Shown piece after piece: positions 1 to 11,200 of a stretch of 43,676 nucleotides of DNA. This DNA is from an uncultured Saprospiraceae bacterium. Its GTDB lineage: Bacteria > Bacteroidota > Bacteroidia > Chitinophagales > Saprospiraceae. The stretch is from positions 1-43,676 of the forward strand of contig CAKZUM010000001.1 in the NCBI GenBank assembly GCA_937921525.1, written 5' to 3'. The notes below the pieces were generated by a model, which made no database searches, was not told where the DNA came from, and saw nothing but the letters and a program-made list of their open reading frames with translations. The position numbers and the translations under genes are program-made. Every line of letters begins with the position of its first letter. The stretch's first letter is position 1.

Positions 1-1
1 C

Positions 2-3000
2 ACTAACGATGATATTGATTCTACTGCAGATGATGATCCAACGGATGATGCGGGTGGTGAAGTAGGAGAAGATTCTGATGACCAAACAGACGGTGATGGT
101 ATAAATGACGAAGACGATCATGACCCTGCTATTGTAGAAATATTTGATCTTGCATTAAAGAAAACTACTACTGATATAGGTCCGTTCGCTTATGGGGATG
201 TGATGACTTTTGACTTTACTGTTTATAACCAAGGTAATATCCCAAGTACGAATATTGAAGTAACAGATTACATTCCATGTGGTTATGCCTTTGATGCTGC
301 CTTGAATCCAGATTGGAGTCTAGTTGGTACAGATGCTAAATACATAATTACAGATGTTTTACAAGGAGGGGATTCAGCTATCGTTTCTATCGACTTAATC
401 CTACAACCTTGCGATGATACAGGTGCTTGGAAAAACATTGGAGAAATTAGTGGAAGTGAAGATGACCAAGGAAACGATACGACCAATGATGATATAGATT
501 CCTTCGCAGATGATGATAGGACCAATGATGGAGAGATGGATGATAACATGACGGATGGTACGAATGCAGATGAAGACGATTCTGATTATGATGATTCTTT
601 TGATGAAGATGATTCTGATCCAGAAGTTGTTAGCATCTTTGACTTGGCTCAGATTAAAGAGATTGTTACACCGGGTCCTTATACTTGGGGAGATACTTTA
701 CAATATGCTATTACGGTAGTGAATCAAGGGAATATCCCAGCGACTAATATTACTGTAACGGATAATATTCCTGCTGGTTTAACTTATGATGCTGCTATCA
801 ATCCTACTTGGATGGGTGCTGCACCAAGTGTTACCAACACGATTACAGATACCCTCGAAATGGGAGATACTTCTGTTGTCTTTATCAATTTGATTTTGAC
901 ACAAACAGATGGTGGAAGTGATAACTATACCAACACTTCTGAAATCACGAGTAGTGAAGATGACAAAGGAAACGACACCACCGATGCCGATGCAGACGAT
1001 GATGACGGTGATGCTGATGACAATGCAAATGAAGAGGACAATTCTTTCGAGGATGGGGATGATGATTTAGATGAAGAATTTATTCGAATATTTGATTTAG
1101 CATTAAAGAAGACAACTTCGGCTACTGGTCCATTCTACTATGGCGATACAATTACTTTCGATTACACCGTTTATAACCAAGGTAACATCCCAAGTACCAA
1201 TATAGCGGTAACGGATTACACACCTTGTGGATATGCCTTTGATGCTAGTCTTAATTCTGATTGGTCTCTAAGTGGAACGGATGCAACAACGGTTATTACC
1301 GACCTAGTAGCTCCCGGAGATTCCATAATTGTTTCTATCAATTACATTGTAGAAGCTTGTGAAGAAATCACAAATTCTGCTTGGAGAAATACAGGAGAAA
1401 TTACCGCTAGTGAAGATGATAAAGGAAATGATACGAGCGATGAAGATGTGGATAGTACCACAGACAGTGATCCAAATAACGATGGAGATATGTCTGATAA
1501 CGATACTGATGGTAGCAATGGAGACGAGGATGATTCTGATTTTGAGTTAATTCAAATTTTTGATTTAGCACAGAAAAAAGAAATCGTCACACCTGGTCCT
1601 TATGCTTATAGTGATGTGATAACTTATGCAATCACCGTATACAACCAAGGTAATATTCCTGCGACTAATATTGGCGTATCGGATTTCATTCCTTCTGGTT
1701 TAATTTACGATCCTGCATTAAATCCTACATGGTCTGGTGCAGCTCCGATAGTAACAACAGTTATTACGGATACACTTTGGTCTACTGGCGATTCAACGAT
1801 TGTTTACATTGACTTAAGCATCGCCCCTACGAATGCTGGATTAGCAGGATATACGAATATTGCGGAGATAAATGGAAGTGAAGATGAGAAAGGAAATGAT
1901 ACTAGTAATAATGATGCGGATAGTAAACCAGATAATGATCCTACCAATGATAATGGTGGTATCGTTGGTGAAAGTAGCGACAATCAAGTCAATGGTTCTA
2001 GTGAAAATGATGAAGACGATCAAGATCCTGCACTAGTAGAAGTTTTTGATTTAGCGTTAAACAAAACTACTAGTACACCTGGCCCATATGCTTATGGAGA
2101 CATTATGACCTACGACTTAACCGTTTACAATCAAGGAAGTGTTGTAGCTAGTATTATTGAAATTAGCGACCATCTACCTTGTGGTTTTAAATTCTTACCA
2201 AGTAGTAATCCTACTTGGAATTACGATGCAGCAACGGGTCTTGTTACCACTACGATCAATTCTTTATTGCTAGGTGGAGATAGTATTACCGTTCAGTTAT
2301 TAGTAGAGATACAAGCGTGTGGTGGTACTGCATCTTGGAGAAATACTGCTGAGATAAGTGGAGCTACAGATGGCGAAGGAAACCCAGTTACAGATATTGA
2401 TAGTATCTCTGATAATGATCCAACGAATGATGGAGACATGGAGGATAATGCAATTGATGGAAGCAACGGAGATGAAGATGATTCTGATTTCCATGATATT
2501 GAAGTGTTTGACTTAGCATTCAAAAAGCAACTAGCACCAACGCAGGAATCACCTGTATTACCGGGTAGCGATGTGGCTTATCAAATGACTATTTATAATC
2601 AAGGAAATGTCGATGCTTTTGATATAACCGTCATTGATTATATACCTGATGGACTTGCTTTTGATCTTGCAGCCAACACAGCAGCAAGCGCAGGAAATAC
2701 AAATAATTGGAACTTGGTCGATGATGTTCCAACCTACATCATCAATACTTTGGCTCCTTTGGATTCTATAGTCATCAATATTACCTTCACTATTGACGGT
2801 GGCTTTAGAGGAACGGGTATTACTAACTTTGGAGAAATTGCTCATGCAGCAGATGCGCCTGGCGGACCAAATACTCCAGATGCAGACTCGAATGCAGATG
2901 GCGATATGGAGAATGATAATCACGCAGCAGATGATTCGGTCAATGGCTATGGGAACCAAGGTGGAGATGAAGACGATCACGATCCTGCATTCATTCAATT

Positions 3001-4684
3001 GTTCGCTCAAGAAGATATAATCATTATTGGAAACACCGATCTTCCTACGATAGATACGATTGTTACCGATACCATTACAGATGTAGATCCTGAAGCGACA
3101 CCTGTATTTGAAGAAGAAATAGAAGAGGAAGTAGATTGTAGTGAATACCCTGTCTACTGCTATCATGGTCTAGCGATAGAGTTGATGCCAATTGGAATGG
3201 CAGAAACCTGGGCAAGTGATGTTAGTGTCAATGACTACTCTAGTTGCCCAGATTACAGATTAGGTATCTGGCATAATAGTATGCCAATGAAGCAACCGAC
3301 TACTTTGGCAGAAGTAAGAGCATTACCGACTAATTTAATCTTTACTTGTGCGACCTTAGGGAATCAAGAAGTACAATTGTACGTCACTGATCCTGAAGGT
3401 AACTGGAACTTCTGCGAAACCTATATTAACGTCCAAGACAATAATAAAGGCTGTGTGGAAACTCAATCTACTGATGCTACTAACGCATTATTAGGTGGTC
3501 AAGTAAATACTTGGAAAGGAGATGCTGTACAGGAAGTCTTATTGAGTACCACTCAAATAGATTATATGACTACTCAAGATGGATTCTATCACTTTGAGTT
3601 ACCGATGGAAGAAAGCTATACCGTTACACCGCAAAAGAATCACATTCCGTTGAATGGCGTAAGTACTTTTGATTTGGTGTTGATGACAAAACACATCTTA
3701 GGGGTGCAGCCTTTTGATAATCCATACCAATGGATTGCAGCAGATGTGAATCAATCGAAAACGGTTACTGCTTTTGATTTGGTTCAATTACGAAAATTGA
3801 TCCTAGCTATTGATACCGAATTCACGAATAATACCAGCTGGCGTTTTGTGGAAGCTAATTATGATTTCACATCCAATAATCCACTTACAGAAGATTTCCC
3901 AGAACAAGCTCATATTAGCAATCTGAGTAGTGATATGGTGATGAATTTTGTAGCGATAAAGATCGGAGATGTTAATGGAAATGTTAGACCGAATGCCTTA
4001 CAAAGAGTTGAACCAAGAAACAGCGATAATGTATTTGAAATACAAGTAGCTGACCAATTCTTAAAAGCAGGACAAAACTATCAGATTGACTTGTACGCAA
4101 AAGACATCAGTAAAATACAAGGATACCAATTTACGGTCAATACTAAAGATGTAATGATCGACCAAATACACGGGGCATTAATGACGACAGAAAACTTCGG
4201 ACTCAATAACTTAGATGCAGGTAGAATTACGGTAAGTTGGAATCAACAACCGAACTACTTAGTAAGTGAAGAAAAACTATTCACGATTCAGTTACAAGCA
4301 ACTAAGGATACTAGATTGAGCGAGGTACTCCAATTAAATAATCGACCGACTGTGGCAGAAGCTTATGATCTGGAAGATAATATAATGGAGGTACAATTAC
4401 AGTTCACGAACGATGACAGTACAACCGATTTTGACTTAGCACAGAATCATCCGAATCCGTTTAGAAGTCAGACCAGTATTGGATATACATTGCCTAATAA
4501 TAGCCCAGTAGAATTAATCTTAAGAGATGAAGCTGGTAGAGTTATTAAGGTAGTGAAGCAAGATGGTAAAGCTGGTTACAATCTAATTCCTTTAGATGAT
4601 TTAGATATGGCACCAGGATTTATTTACTATCAGTTGATTACTAAATTTGGTACTAAATCTAAGAAAATGATTCGAGTAGAATAA
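2..4684 (+). CDS. T9SS-secreted DUF11-array adhesin, 5' end outside window
   Basis: The reading frame is open from base 2 to the TAA at 4682-4684, giving 1560 residues, and it has no start in the window. The in-frame ATG at 200 lies inside a DUF11 domain and is not the true start, so the full protein is probably much larger. In order: the acidic end of one DUF11 domain, six full DUF11 domains (from 143, 638, 1091, 1559, 2045 and 2507), then a tail with HYR-like, CarboxypepD_reg-like, dockerin-like and cohesin-like parts and a type A T9SS sorting domain (NPNPF near 4450; K-K-M-I-R-V-E at the C terminus). DUF11 domains are beta-sandwich repeats of surface proteins. The sorting domain implies export across the outer membrane by T9SS and anchoring at, or release from, the cell surface. 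An adhesive or structural role is inferred; no enzyme motif is visible. The tail is shared with the genes at 5261 and 29775. Confidence 0.95.
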   Translation, partial: TNDDIDSTADDDPTDDAGGEVGEDSDDQTDGDGINDEDDHDPAIVEIFDLALKKTTTDIGPFAYGDVMTFDFTVYNQGNIPSTNIEVTDYIPCGYAFDAALNPDWSLVGTDAKYIITDVLQGGDSAIVSIDLILQPCDDTGAWKNIGEISGSEDDQGNDTTNDDIDSFADDDRTNDGEMDDNMTDGTNADEDDSDYDDSFDEDDSDPEVVSIFDLAQIKEIVTPGPYTWGDTLQYAITVVNQGNIPATNITVTDNIPAGLTYDAAINPTWMGAAPSVTNTITDTLEMGDTSVVFINLILTQTDGGSDNYTNTSEITSSEDDKGNDTTDADADDDDGDADDNANEEDNSFEDGDDDLDEEFIRIFDLALKKTTSATGPFYYGDTITFDYTVYNQGNIPSTNIAVTDYTPCGYAFDASLNSDWSLSGTDATTVITDLVAPGDSIIVSINYIVEACEEITNSAWRNTGEITASEDDKGNDTSDEDVDSTTDSDPNNDGDMSDNDTDGSNGDEDDSDFELIQIFDLAQKKEIVTPGPYAYSDVITYAITVYNQGNIPATNIGVSDFIPSGLIYDPALNPTWSGAAPIVTTVITDTLWSTGDSTIVYIDLSIAPTNAGLAGYTNIAEINGSEDEKGNDTSNNDADSKPDNDPTNDNGGIVGESSDNQVNGSSENDEDDQDPALVEVFDLALNKTTSTPGPYAYGDIMTYDLTVYNQGSVVASIIEISDHLPCGFKFLPSSNPTWNYDAATGLVTTTINSLLLGGDSITVQLLVEIQACGGTASWRNTAEISGATDGEGNPVTDIDSISDNDPTNDGDMEDNAIDGSNGDEDDSDFHDIEVFDLAFKKQLAPTQESPVLPGSDVAYQMTIYNQGNVDAFDITVIDYIPDGLAFDLAANTAASAGNTNNWNLVDDVPTYIINTLAPLDSIVINITFTIDGGFRGTGITNFGEIAHAADAPGGPNTPDADSNADGDMENDNHAADDSVNGYGNQGGDEDDHDPAFIQLFAQEDIIIIGNTDLPTIDTIVTDTITDVDPEATPVFEEEIEEEVDCSEYPVYCYHGLAIELMPIGMAETWASDVSVNDYSSCPDYRLGIWHNSMPMKQPTTLAEVRALPTNLIFTCATLGNQEVQLYVTDPEGNWNFCETYINVQDNNKGCVETQSTDATNALLGGQVNTWKGDAVQEVLLSTTQIDYMTTQDGFYHFELPMEESYTVTPQKNHIPLNGVSTFDLVLMTKHILGVQPFDNPYQWIAADVNQSKTVTAFDLVQLRKLILAIDTEFTNNTSWRFVEANYDFTSNNPLTEDFPEQAHISNLSSDMVMNFVAIKIGDVNGNVRPNALQRVEPRNSDNVFEIQVADQFLKAGQNYQIDLYAKDISKIQGYQFTVNTKDVMIDQIHGALMTTENFGLNNLDAGRITVSWNQQPNYLVSEEKLFTIQLQATKDTRLSEVLQLNNRPTVAEAYDLEDNIMEVQLQFTNDDSTTDFDLAQNHPNPFRSQTSIGYTLPNNSPVELILRDEAGRVIKVVKQDGKAGYNLIPLDDLDMAPGFIYYQLITKFGTKSKKMIRVE
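143..3001 (+). repeat. Six DUF11 domains in alternating A/B types
   Basis: Each unit starts with F-D-L-A and has a Y/V-N-Q-G motif about 30 residues in. It closes with an acidic D/N/E-rich linker that often reads G-D-E-D-D-S/H-D. Unit starts are 143, 638, 1091, 1559, 2045 and 2507, so spacing is 453-495 nt. Units 1, 3 and 5 are type A, with a P-C-G motif and a second Cys near A-C. Units 2 and 4 are type B, with no Cys pair and an N-P-T-W then G-A-A-P motif. This gives a dimer repeat of about 945 nt. Unit 6 is a third type, starting F-K-K-Q-L-A-P-T-Q, and it always precedes the tail cassette in this window. Confidence 0.9.
3002..4681 (+). other. Tail cassette, copy 1: HYR-like, CarboxypepD_reg-like, dockerin-like, cohesin-like, T9SS CTD
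   Basis: A linker with a T-D-T-I-T-D motif and an E-E-E-I-E-E-E run leads to a Cys-bearing HYR-like module (about 3135-3450; G-N-W-N-F-C-E-T then N-V-Q-D-N-N). A CarboxypepD_reg-like module follows (about 3490-3640). A dockerin-like pair of helices has G-V-S-T-F-D-L-V-L-M and then D-V-N-Q-S-K-T-V-T-A-F-D-L-V-Q-L (about 3650-3815). A cohesin-like beta-sandwich runs from about 4035 to 4360 and the sorting domain from about 4430 to 4681. The module names come from motif recognition and have not been checked with profiles. Confidence 0.8.
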
Positions 4685-4723
4685 TCGAATCAAGAAAATA
4701 GTAACACTAAATTCTTATAATTG

Positions 4724-4758
4724 AAGTAGTCTTGCCTTGGGTGGGACTACTTTTTTTA
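4724..4758 (+). terminator. Rho-independent terminator after the first adhesin gene
   Basis: An 8-bp stem (AAGTAGTC at 4724-4731 with GACTACTT at 4745-4752) runs straight into seven Ts, 40 bases after the stop codon. The same structure with a matching sequence lies after the gene ending at 19717. Confidence 0.85.
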
Positions 4759-4818
4759 TTTAATCATAAATAATAACCTTAGCCAGATGTCACCTTTTAT
4801 AAAAAAAAGAAGAAAACT

Positions 4819-4852
4819 ACGTCTCGGACACCTTCGAATATGTCCGACACGT
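4819..4852. other. Hairpin with nested palindrome in the first intergenic gap
   Basis: ACGT (4819-4822) pairs with ACGT (4849-4852), and CGGACA (4825-4830) pairs with TGTCCG (4841-4846), across a 2-nt by 2-nt internal loop. The 10-nt loop holds the palindrome TTCGAA. An A-rich tract upstream would read as a T tract on the minus strand, so it could end minus-strand transcripts, though I see no minus-strand gene. Confidence 0.5.
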
Positions 4853-5008
4853 AATACTTTCAGTAATAAAATAAGCTATTCCTGTATTAATGTACTCTAG
4901 GTATATACTAGAAACAATCTCAATAAATTGCCTCTATCAATCAAAACGACAATACTTTTCCTAGTCACAAAAGTTGGTTAAAAAAAAATATATACTTTAA
5001 TTAAAAGG

Positions 5009-5016
5009 TATATTTG
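5009..5016 (+). promoter_or_regulatory. Candidate -7 element, TATATTTG
   Basis: This matches the Bacteroidota -7 consensus TAnnTTTG, 245 bases before the start codon of the giant gene. The nearest TTG that could serve as a -33 element (4974-4976) is 32 bases upstream, against the usual 19-21, so only half of the promoter is supported. Confidence 0.3.
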
Positions 5017-5091
5017 TATAAAATAAATTACCTATAGTTATTCCTCCTTATAGTAAATATTATTAAAGCTTCTTATTACTACCTCCTTACA

Positions 5092-5099
5092 TAGATTTG
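5092..5099 (+). promoter_or_regulatory. Candidate -7 element, TAGATTTG
   Basis: This is a second match to TAnnTTTG, 162 bases before the giant gene. No TTG lies at the right distance for a -33 element. The identical octamer occurs at 20178-20185 before the next gene, in both cases followed by T, one pyrimidine and C and then by a C-rich tract, which modestly raises its credibility. Confidence 0.3.
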
Positions 5100-5260
5100 T
5101 CCCTCCTAAAATCTTTATCACTCCCTTTAGTTGTCAACTTACTACCCACCATACAGGATCATTATAAAGTAATAATGTTCATTGTACTCTAGCATCCCCT
5201 TATTGAATAAGTTGTTTAAGCAGTCCCCTCTCCTCATTAGTTGTCTCTTATTAGCATCCT

Positions 5261-8200
5261 ATGAAAAAAACTACTTTGAAAAACAATTATCTAGTTTTTG
5301 TGCTCTCGATATTATTATTTTTTCAAATATCTGAAAAAATATATGGAGAGAATATAAACGCAGAAAATCTTTTTACTCCAATCACACAACAAGTTTTTGA
5401 AGACAGGGTGGAAACACTTCGTCTCTTACAAGAAAGCTATTCCATAGCCGATTGTACAGAAGAAAAACAACTCCAACAGAAAATATATAGCCATCGAAAG
5501 GCGATCATTGCGGATATAAAAACACAAGCAGGCATTGAGACAACTACAGCGTTTATGATGCCAGATCCCATTCCATGTCCAGAAATGCAAGTCATAGAAT
5601 TGCTAGGTGTTCCCGGCTTTGCAGAAACAGACGAATTAGTTATTTGTGGCGCACCAGATACCCTCGCCTTTTTGATTTTCATAGAAGAACCAGGTACGAT
5701 TTCTGGCACCCAAATGTCTGCCACTTTTTTACCCGGTATGCAATATGCTGGATTTGAATTGACTCATTATGGGAGTGGTACAATCTCTAATCTAGATCCC
5801 AATCCAAGTGCACCCAAGTTTTTATTGGAAGGAATTACCAATGGTGTTTATATTGGATACATTGGCGTAGAAGCTACCTGTGATGCTAATATCAATGCCT
5901 TTGAATATGAAGTAGATTTAGATTTTAGTTTTATATATGAAGACACTTTAGGGAATTTTCAAAAGTGTCGACAATCTGTCACGCCCATCCGAACGTACAA
6001 CTCTGTTATCAAAGATCCCGTACTCAATTATAGAAATGTACCCATCACCACCATTAATTCTTTAAGTACTGAATTTTGCACCAATATTCAGATTTCTCAA
6101 GATGGCATTGACGCCTATTTAACAGAAGTAGAATTTTCTATTTGTAATGTGGATTTCTCAAACGAAGTACAATTAAACAGCATTTCTGCAAATGGCACTC
6201 CTATTCCTTACACCTATAACGCTGCCGACTCTACCGTAAAAATGATTGTGTCAGATAATTTCTTTTTAGGAAATAGTAATGCCAATCCAGTAGATACTTT
6301 ATTCAATGAGTCTGAGTTTTTAAACATGCAAGTCTGCATGCAAGTAGATGAGTGCCCCACAGTCAATACTCAATTCATTAATTATAAAACAGCGTACTAC
6401 TGCCATGGAGATACTTGCCAAGTCATTAATAGAGCTAGTGAAATTCGAGTACGCCCTAATGATAGACCTGTTCCTATTGCAACTTCCAACTTAATACAAA
6501 TACCCGGTGTATGTGGAGCACCTGCCATTATGGAATTGACTTTAAAAAGCAGTGTATTAGATTCAGCAGGAGGAATTTTTACTGACTTATCTTTTGGTTT
6601 TGAAACCTGCGATCAATCTGCTTTAGACATCAGCAAAGTCACCATTGGTGGCACTGAAATAACAGCTGATAATTATGAATGGATAGACGATGATTTGAAT
6701 ATTGACTTAACCACTTTAACGAGTGATCCCGATGGAATAGGTAATGGTATTACAGATGCAGACGGCGATGGTTTTTTTGACGATTTACCGGGCGGACGTA
6801 TGTTGACGGTACGTATAGAACTTGACTTTATTTGTGCATTACCTCCTGATGCTGGCTCGATTGCTTGTAGTAGTCTAGATTGTTCTTTTGCTCAATTTTA
6901 TGTGCGAGCCAAAAGAGATTGTGGACAAGCTTTTAGCTTCGAACCAAACGTGGAAGATTTTAGTATCACCAATGGAGCTACCTATGTAAATTTAGGAAAT
7001 CAAGACTTAGTTAGTAATTCTTACTTTGCTTATAATTTTGGTAACACAAGGACGACAGGAAATACTTGTGCCAGCCCGATAGCTCCTAAAGTTAAAACGG
7101 TTGAGTTTTGCTATGTCTATGAAAGAGAGAATATAGAGCCTTGTCCAGCCGAAAATACTACTAATGAATTACAGGTTTTATTTGATGGTAATCCTTTGTT
7201 GGTCAACGATATTGTCTTTGTCCCTAGCTCTGGTTCAATGACCGTAAACGGAGTCACTACTCAATCTAATGTAACAGGAACTTTCACTGATCTTGCCCCA
7301 GATCAACGTTTGCTTTCGCTACCCATAGGGGAATTAAATGTAGGAGATACAGTTTGTTATATCTACCAGATAGAAGCAGATTCTGCTAGTTGCACACCAC
7401 CTATTTACATGAATGGTACTCACCAAGTAATTGAAACTTGCACAACAGACGGTTGTACTTGTAAGACTGTAAAAGCTTGTGATGTTGCACTTTTCAGAAG
7501 TGATCCTTCTAATTGTGGTTGTGAATGTGATATAGCAAGCGGTGCAAATATACAGCGTTGGAACTTGGGTTATACAGATGAGACCATGACCGAAAAAGTA
7601 AAAATAGAAGATGTCCCTATAGAAGACCGTACTCGATTCCTACCTTGCGATACCATGTATTATGAGGGCTGGATGACTTTTAATTCGCCAGAGTCAGTTG
7701 GGGAATTATACCAGTGGTATTTCGTTGCCAATATCACCAACATTGGCAGCAATGGATGGGGCGGAAATGACGATACCGAACTAATGATAGATGCTAGTGG
7801 TACAGAATTACTCGGCTTAGATTTTGCCAAACAAGGAGGGGCTGGAAAAGTTCCCATAGACATTAGTAGTTTCTCTGACTGTTTAGATAATCCGAATACA
7901 ACTGGTTCTACAGGTTTCTTTGCCTATGCGGCAAAAACGCCTTGGGATGATGTTACCTATAATACCCCTATGTGTAACTCTGGATATGAATACCATGACG
8001 GGAATTTGTTCGGTGTTTATTTTAGAAATTTTAATAAACTAGAAGATTGTAGAGGCACAGAAACAGCAAGTTGGGAAGAGGTAGATTGTTTGGATCAAAT
8101 TAAAGAAGCTTTTAATATAGAGATTGGTGACACCATTTATATGCGATGGTTATTACCACTAACAAAAAATGTAAAAGCTGCTGCAAACGAAATTGCCAAT

Positions 8201-11200
8201 CCAGATTTCACCTACAGAGATCCACAGATTCTAAATGTCGCTACTGGACATTTTTTAGATGAATTTGATTCGGATTGTTTATTAAGTTTATCGAACTGTA
8301 GAGAAAATAGCCCATTCCAAACCTTCTGCCCTGAAGGCATTAATGCCGTAACAGAAATGACCTTGGATGATTGTGGTGGGCAAGTCGAGCACTCTTTCAA
8401 TGTAGTGACTACCTCTCCTGTAAACTGGTTTACAGCCGAATACCGACCGTTCTTTACCTTAGAAGATATTCAGATACCTATGTATTCTCCACTCATCTAT
8501 TGTGGCAATGCAAAGATTGTAACTAAGGGTGGCTTGGAATACCCTTTGAATGTACAATCTATGACGAATCATAGTTGTGCAACCGTAGATGGACAAGAAT
8601 ATTGTACCGTATCAGAAGGAGATATAGGTACACTCACTTTCAATCCAGAGGCAGATGGCTACCCCGGATTAGGAGTAGGACTAGGTGGCTATGTAGATGA
8701 CTTTAAGATCGTTTATGATCTTTGTAAAATATGTCCATCTGAAACCCCAGACTTTTCAAATTATGAAATCACCTACGATTATCGAACTTGTGAAACACTA
8801 AATGGGAATTGTTTTAGATGTAACCAATCTACTACTGGCACTAGTAATGAATTACCTAATATTTGTGGAATAAATGGATCCGCTTTGGTTGATAGATTAG
8901 GCTATTATTATAATGTGTTAGAATTAGATACTTTATTCCGTTGGGAAGATGTCACCTCTGGAGATGTAGTCACTACAGATATTAGCAATGGCTTCCCTGA
9001 ATTGACACAAGAACAAGATCGAAATTTATTGTCAAGTACCTCTCCGGGTTCTAGTGAAGAATTAAATACCATCACCGTTTGTGCAGATGGGACAGATTCA
9101 ACTTTAGAAACCCACATGGGAATGCTTGCCAGTATCACTCTGACGAATAGTGTGGTATTCACAGGAGGCTATGATGCGGCTATGAATCCGTTACTTTTTG
9201 ATACCGTTTCTGTGAGTCCTACTACTACCACTTATGCTGTATTTTTACCTGATCTCGCTCCCGGTGAATGTACCGAATTCAAAATAGGAACGTCTTTACT
9301 CTTCTGCCCTACCCCACCCGATGTACCAGAAATTTGTATTACGACTACCTCTGGTTGTATGGGTCGTTCCATCATGGCAGCCTTAGCAGGAGAAACACAG
9401 GCGTGTAATAGTATTGAAACCTGTTATCAATATGTATTTGAGGAGTCTGGTATTCAAGCAGATTTTTTAACCCCTATCGAAGATGAAACGTATGCCCTGT
9501 GCGATACCATCCCAATGGCCGTATTGGTCAAAAATGTAAAGACCACCACTTTAACAGACATTGTATTAGATATTGATTTGCCCTTGGTCGGAATGGAAAT
9601 TATATCTGGTAGCTTCGAAGCTTCCTATCCAAATAGCGGAGATTTCTCGCTCCCCTTTTACTCCATTGTTGATCCAGCTATCAATGGGAATAATTTGATC
9701 TATACAGAAGATAATGACTTTAGTAATGCCATTCATAGCAATGGACTACCCGGTGTGACTAGTGCAGCAGATAGCAATTATGTACTCGTACGTTTCTTTG
9801 TAGAAACCAAATGTGATGAATTTATTTCTGGATCTCAAGCCACTTTTGTAGCTACTGCTACAGATCCTTGTAGTCCAGATATTTTAAGTTCTGGTATCGT
9901 TACTAGTAATCAAATGATTATTAACGGGGCAGATCCTGCTGACTATGGACAGGTACTCATTACCGCAAAACCATCCGAAGCATTTTGTGGACAAGAGACC
10001 CCTACTTTTAAAATAACAGGACAAAATATTTCGGAACAACCCTTAGGGGATAGTGTGACGATGTGTATCACCTTACCGACAGGCTTGACCTATCGACCGG
10101 GTTCTATGCGTTATATTATTCCTACCTCTTTGGATGTTGGAACAGAAATTATTACGGATATAAATGGGCAAACTCAAATTTGTTTCCAAGGTTTTGAGAA
10201 CATGCCAATCGGCGGTGCTTTTACTTTAAATTTTGAAGCTGACTTTGACACAGATGCTATCTGTGGAGACTATGATATACAAGTAGATACTAAAAATTTA
10301 GTAGAAGACGAATCCTGTACGGATGGAGGTCTATGTGATGTCTATGTACAATCCTCTGTCAACCCAACTTTCACTTTAACCTTAAAAGGTCCATTAGAGA
10401 CTACTGATATACAGTTGTTTAAAAAGTGTACAGGAACGGATGATCCAGTAACAATTTGTTATGAGGCAACACTTAGAAATCCCGGACCAGATTATATGGG
10501 GGATGTCTCTGTCAATTTACATGACGATATATTAGGAGATAATATCTTAGATTTTTATGATCCTATTTTAGGAGGTGACACTTATAATGATGTCTTTGTG
10601 GCTAGTGGTGATTCAATCACTTTAACAGGATGTTATACGGTAACGGAGATCAATGCTTGTCCAATAATTCTGGATATGGTTTATGACTCTGAATGTACTT
10701 GTAATCATTTGGCAACGCCTTACGCAAGTGTAGAACCAGAGTTCACAGCGATGTTACCACCCACTACCGTTCTTTGTCCCGGACAAGAATTAGGTATCGA
10801 AATTTGTGGGGATAATACACTCACTTTCAATCCTGCTAGTAATGTAAATACTAGAACGGTTGGAGATAGTACCTATATCAGTGTGATAGATAATTCTATT
10901 GTTACCCAATTATATTTCTCAGGTGGAATTGGAGAATGTACTTATGACGAAATTCGATTTATAAGAGGGGTAGAAGAATTTGATTTAGACATTTCTGACT
11001 CCATCACTTGTCAAAATCAAGTGGCTACTTTGGAGTTAAGTATTCCAATAGAATACCAAGACTATGTAGAAATACAGTGGTCGCCTACTACTAACTTGGA
11101 CGATCCTAATAGGATTGATCCAGATTTCCTTTCTGATACCCCCGGTATGTATTGCTATGAAGTAGCACTAACATTCAATGGCGGTTGTGTAAGAAGAGAC

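Larger units (their letters stand above)
4685..5260. other. Intergenic region of 576 bp, no gene
   Basis: The first 75 bases match the region downstream of the gene at 5261-19717, including the terminator. After that come a second hairpin (4819-4852), an A-rich tract (4981-4989), and a pyrimidine-rich leader (5040-5255) rich in CTCC and CCCT on the + strand. There is no reading frame of note on either strand and no tRNA-like fold. Two matches to the Bacteroidota -7 element lie here. The long leader suggests an untranslated region of 160-240 nt before the giant gene. Confidence 0.7.

Noticed and set aside
200..202. ATG at 200 as the start of the first gene
   Set aside because: The frame is open and conserved upstream to base 2, with an acidic linker and the F-D-L-A-L opening of a DUF11 domain before it. 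There is no signal peptide at 200.
2558..3166. A 202-codon open frame on the minus strand
   Set aside because: It lies antisense to a DUF11 domain with a clear protein pattern and reads as low-complexity I/C/R-rich peptide. The GAT/GAC-rich linkers of the + strand gene read as ATC/GTC antisense and seldom give stops, so long antisense frames are expected here.
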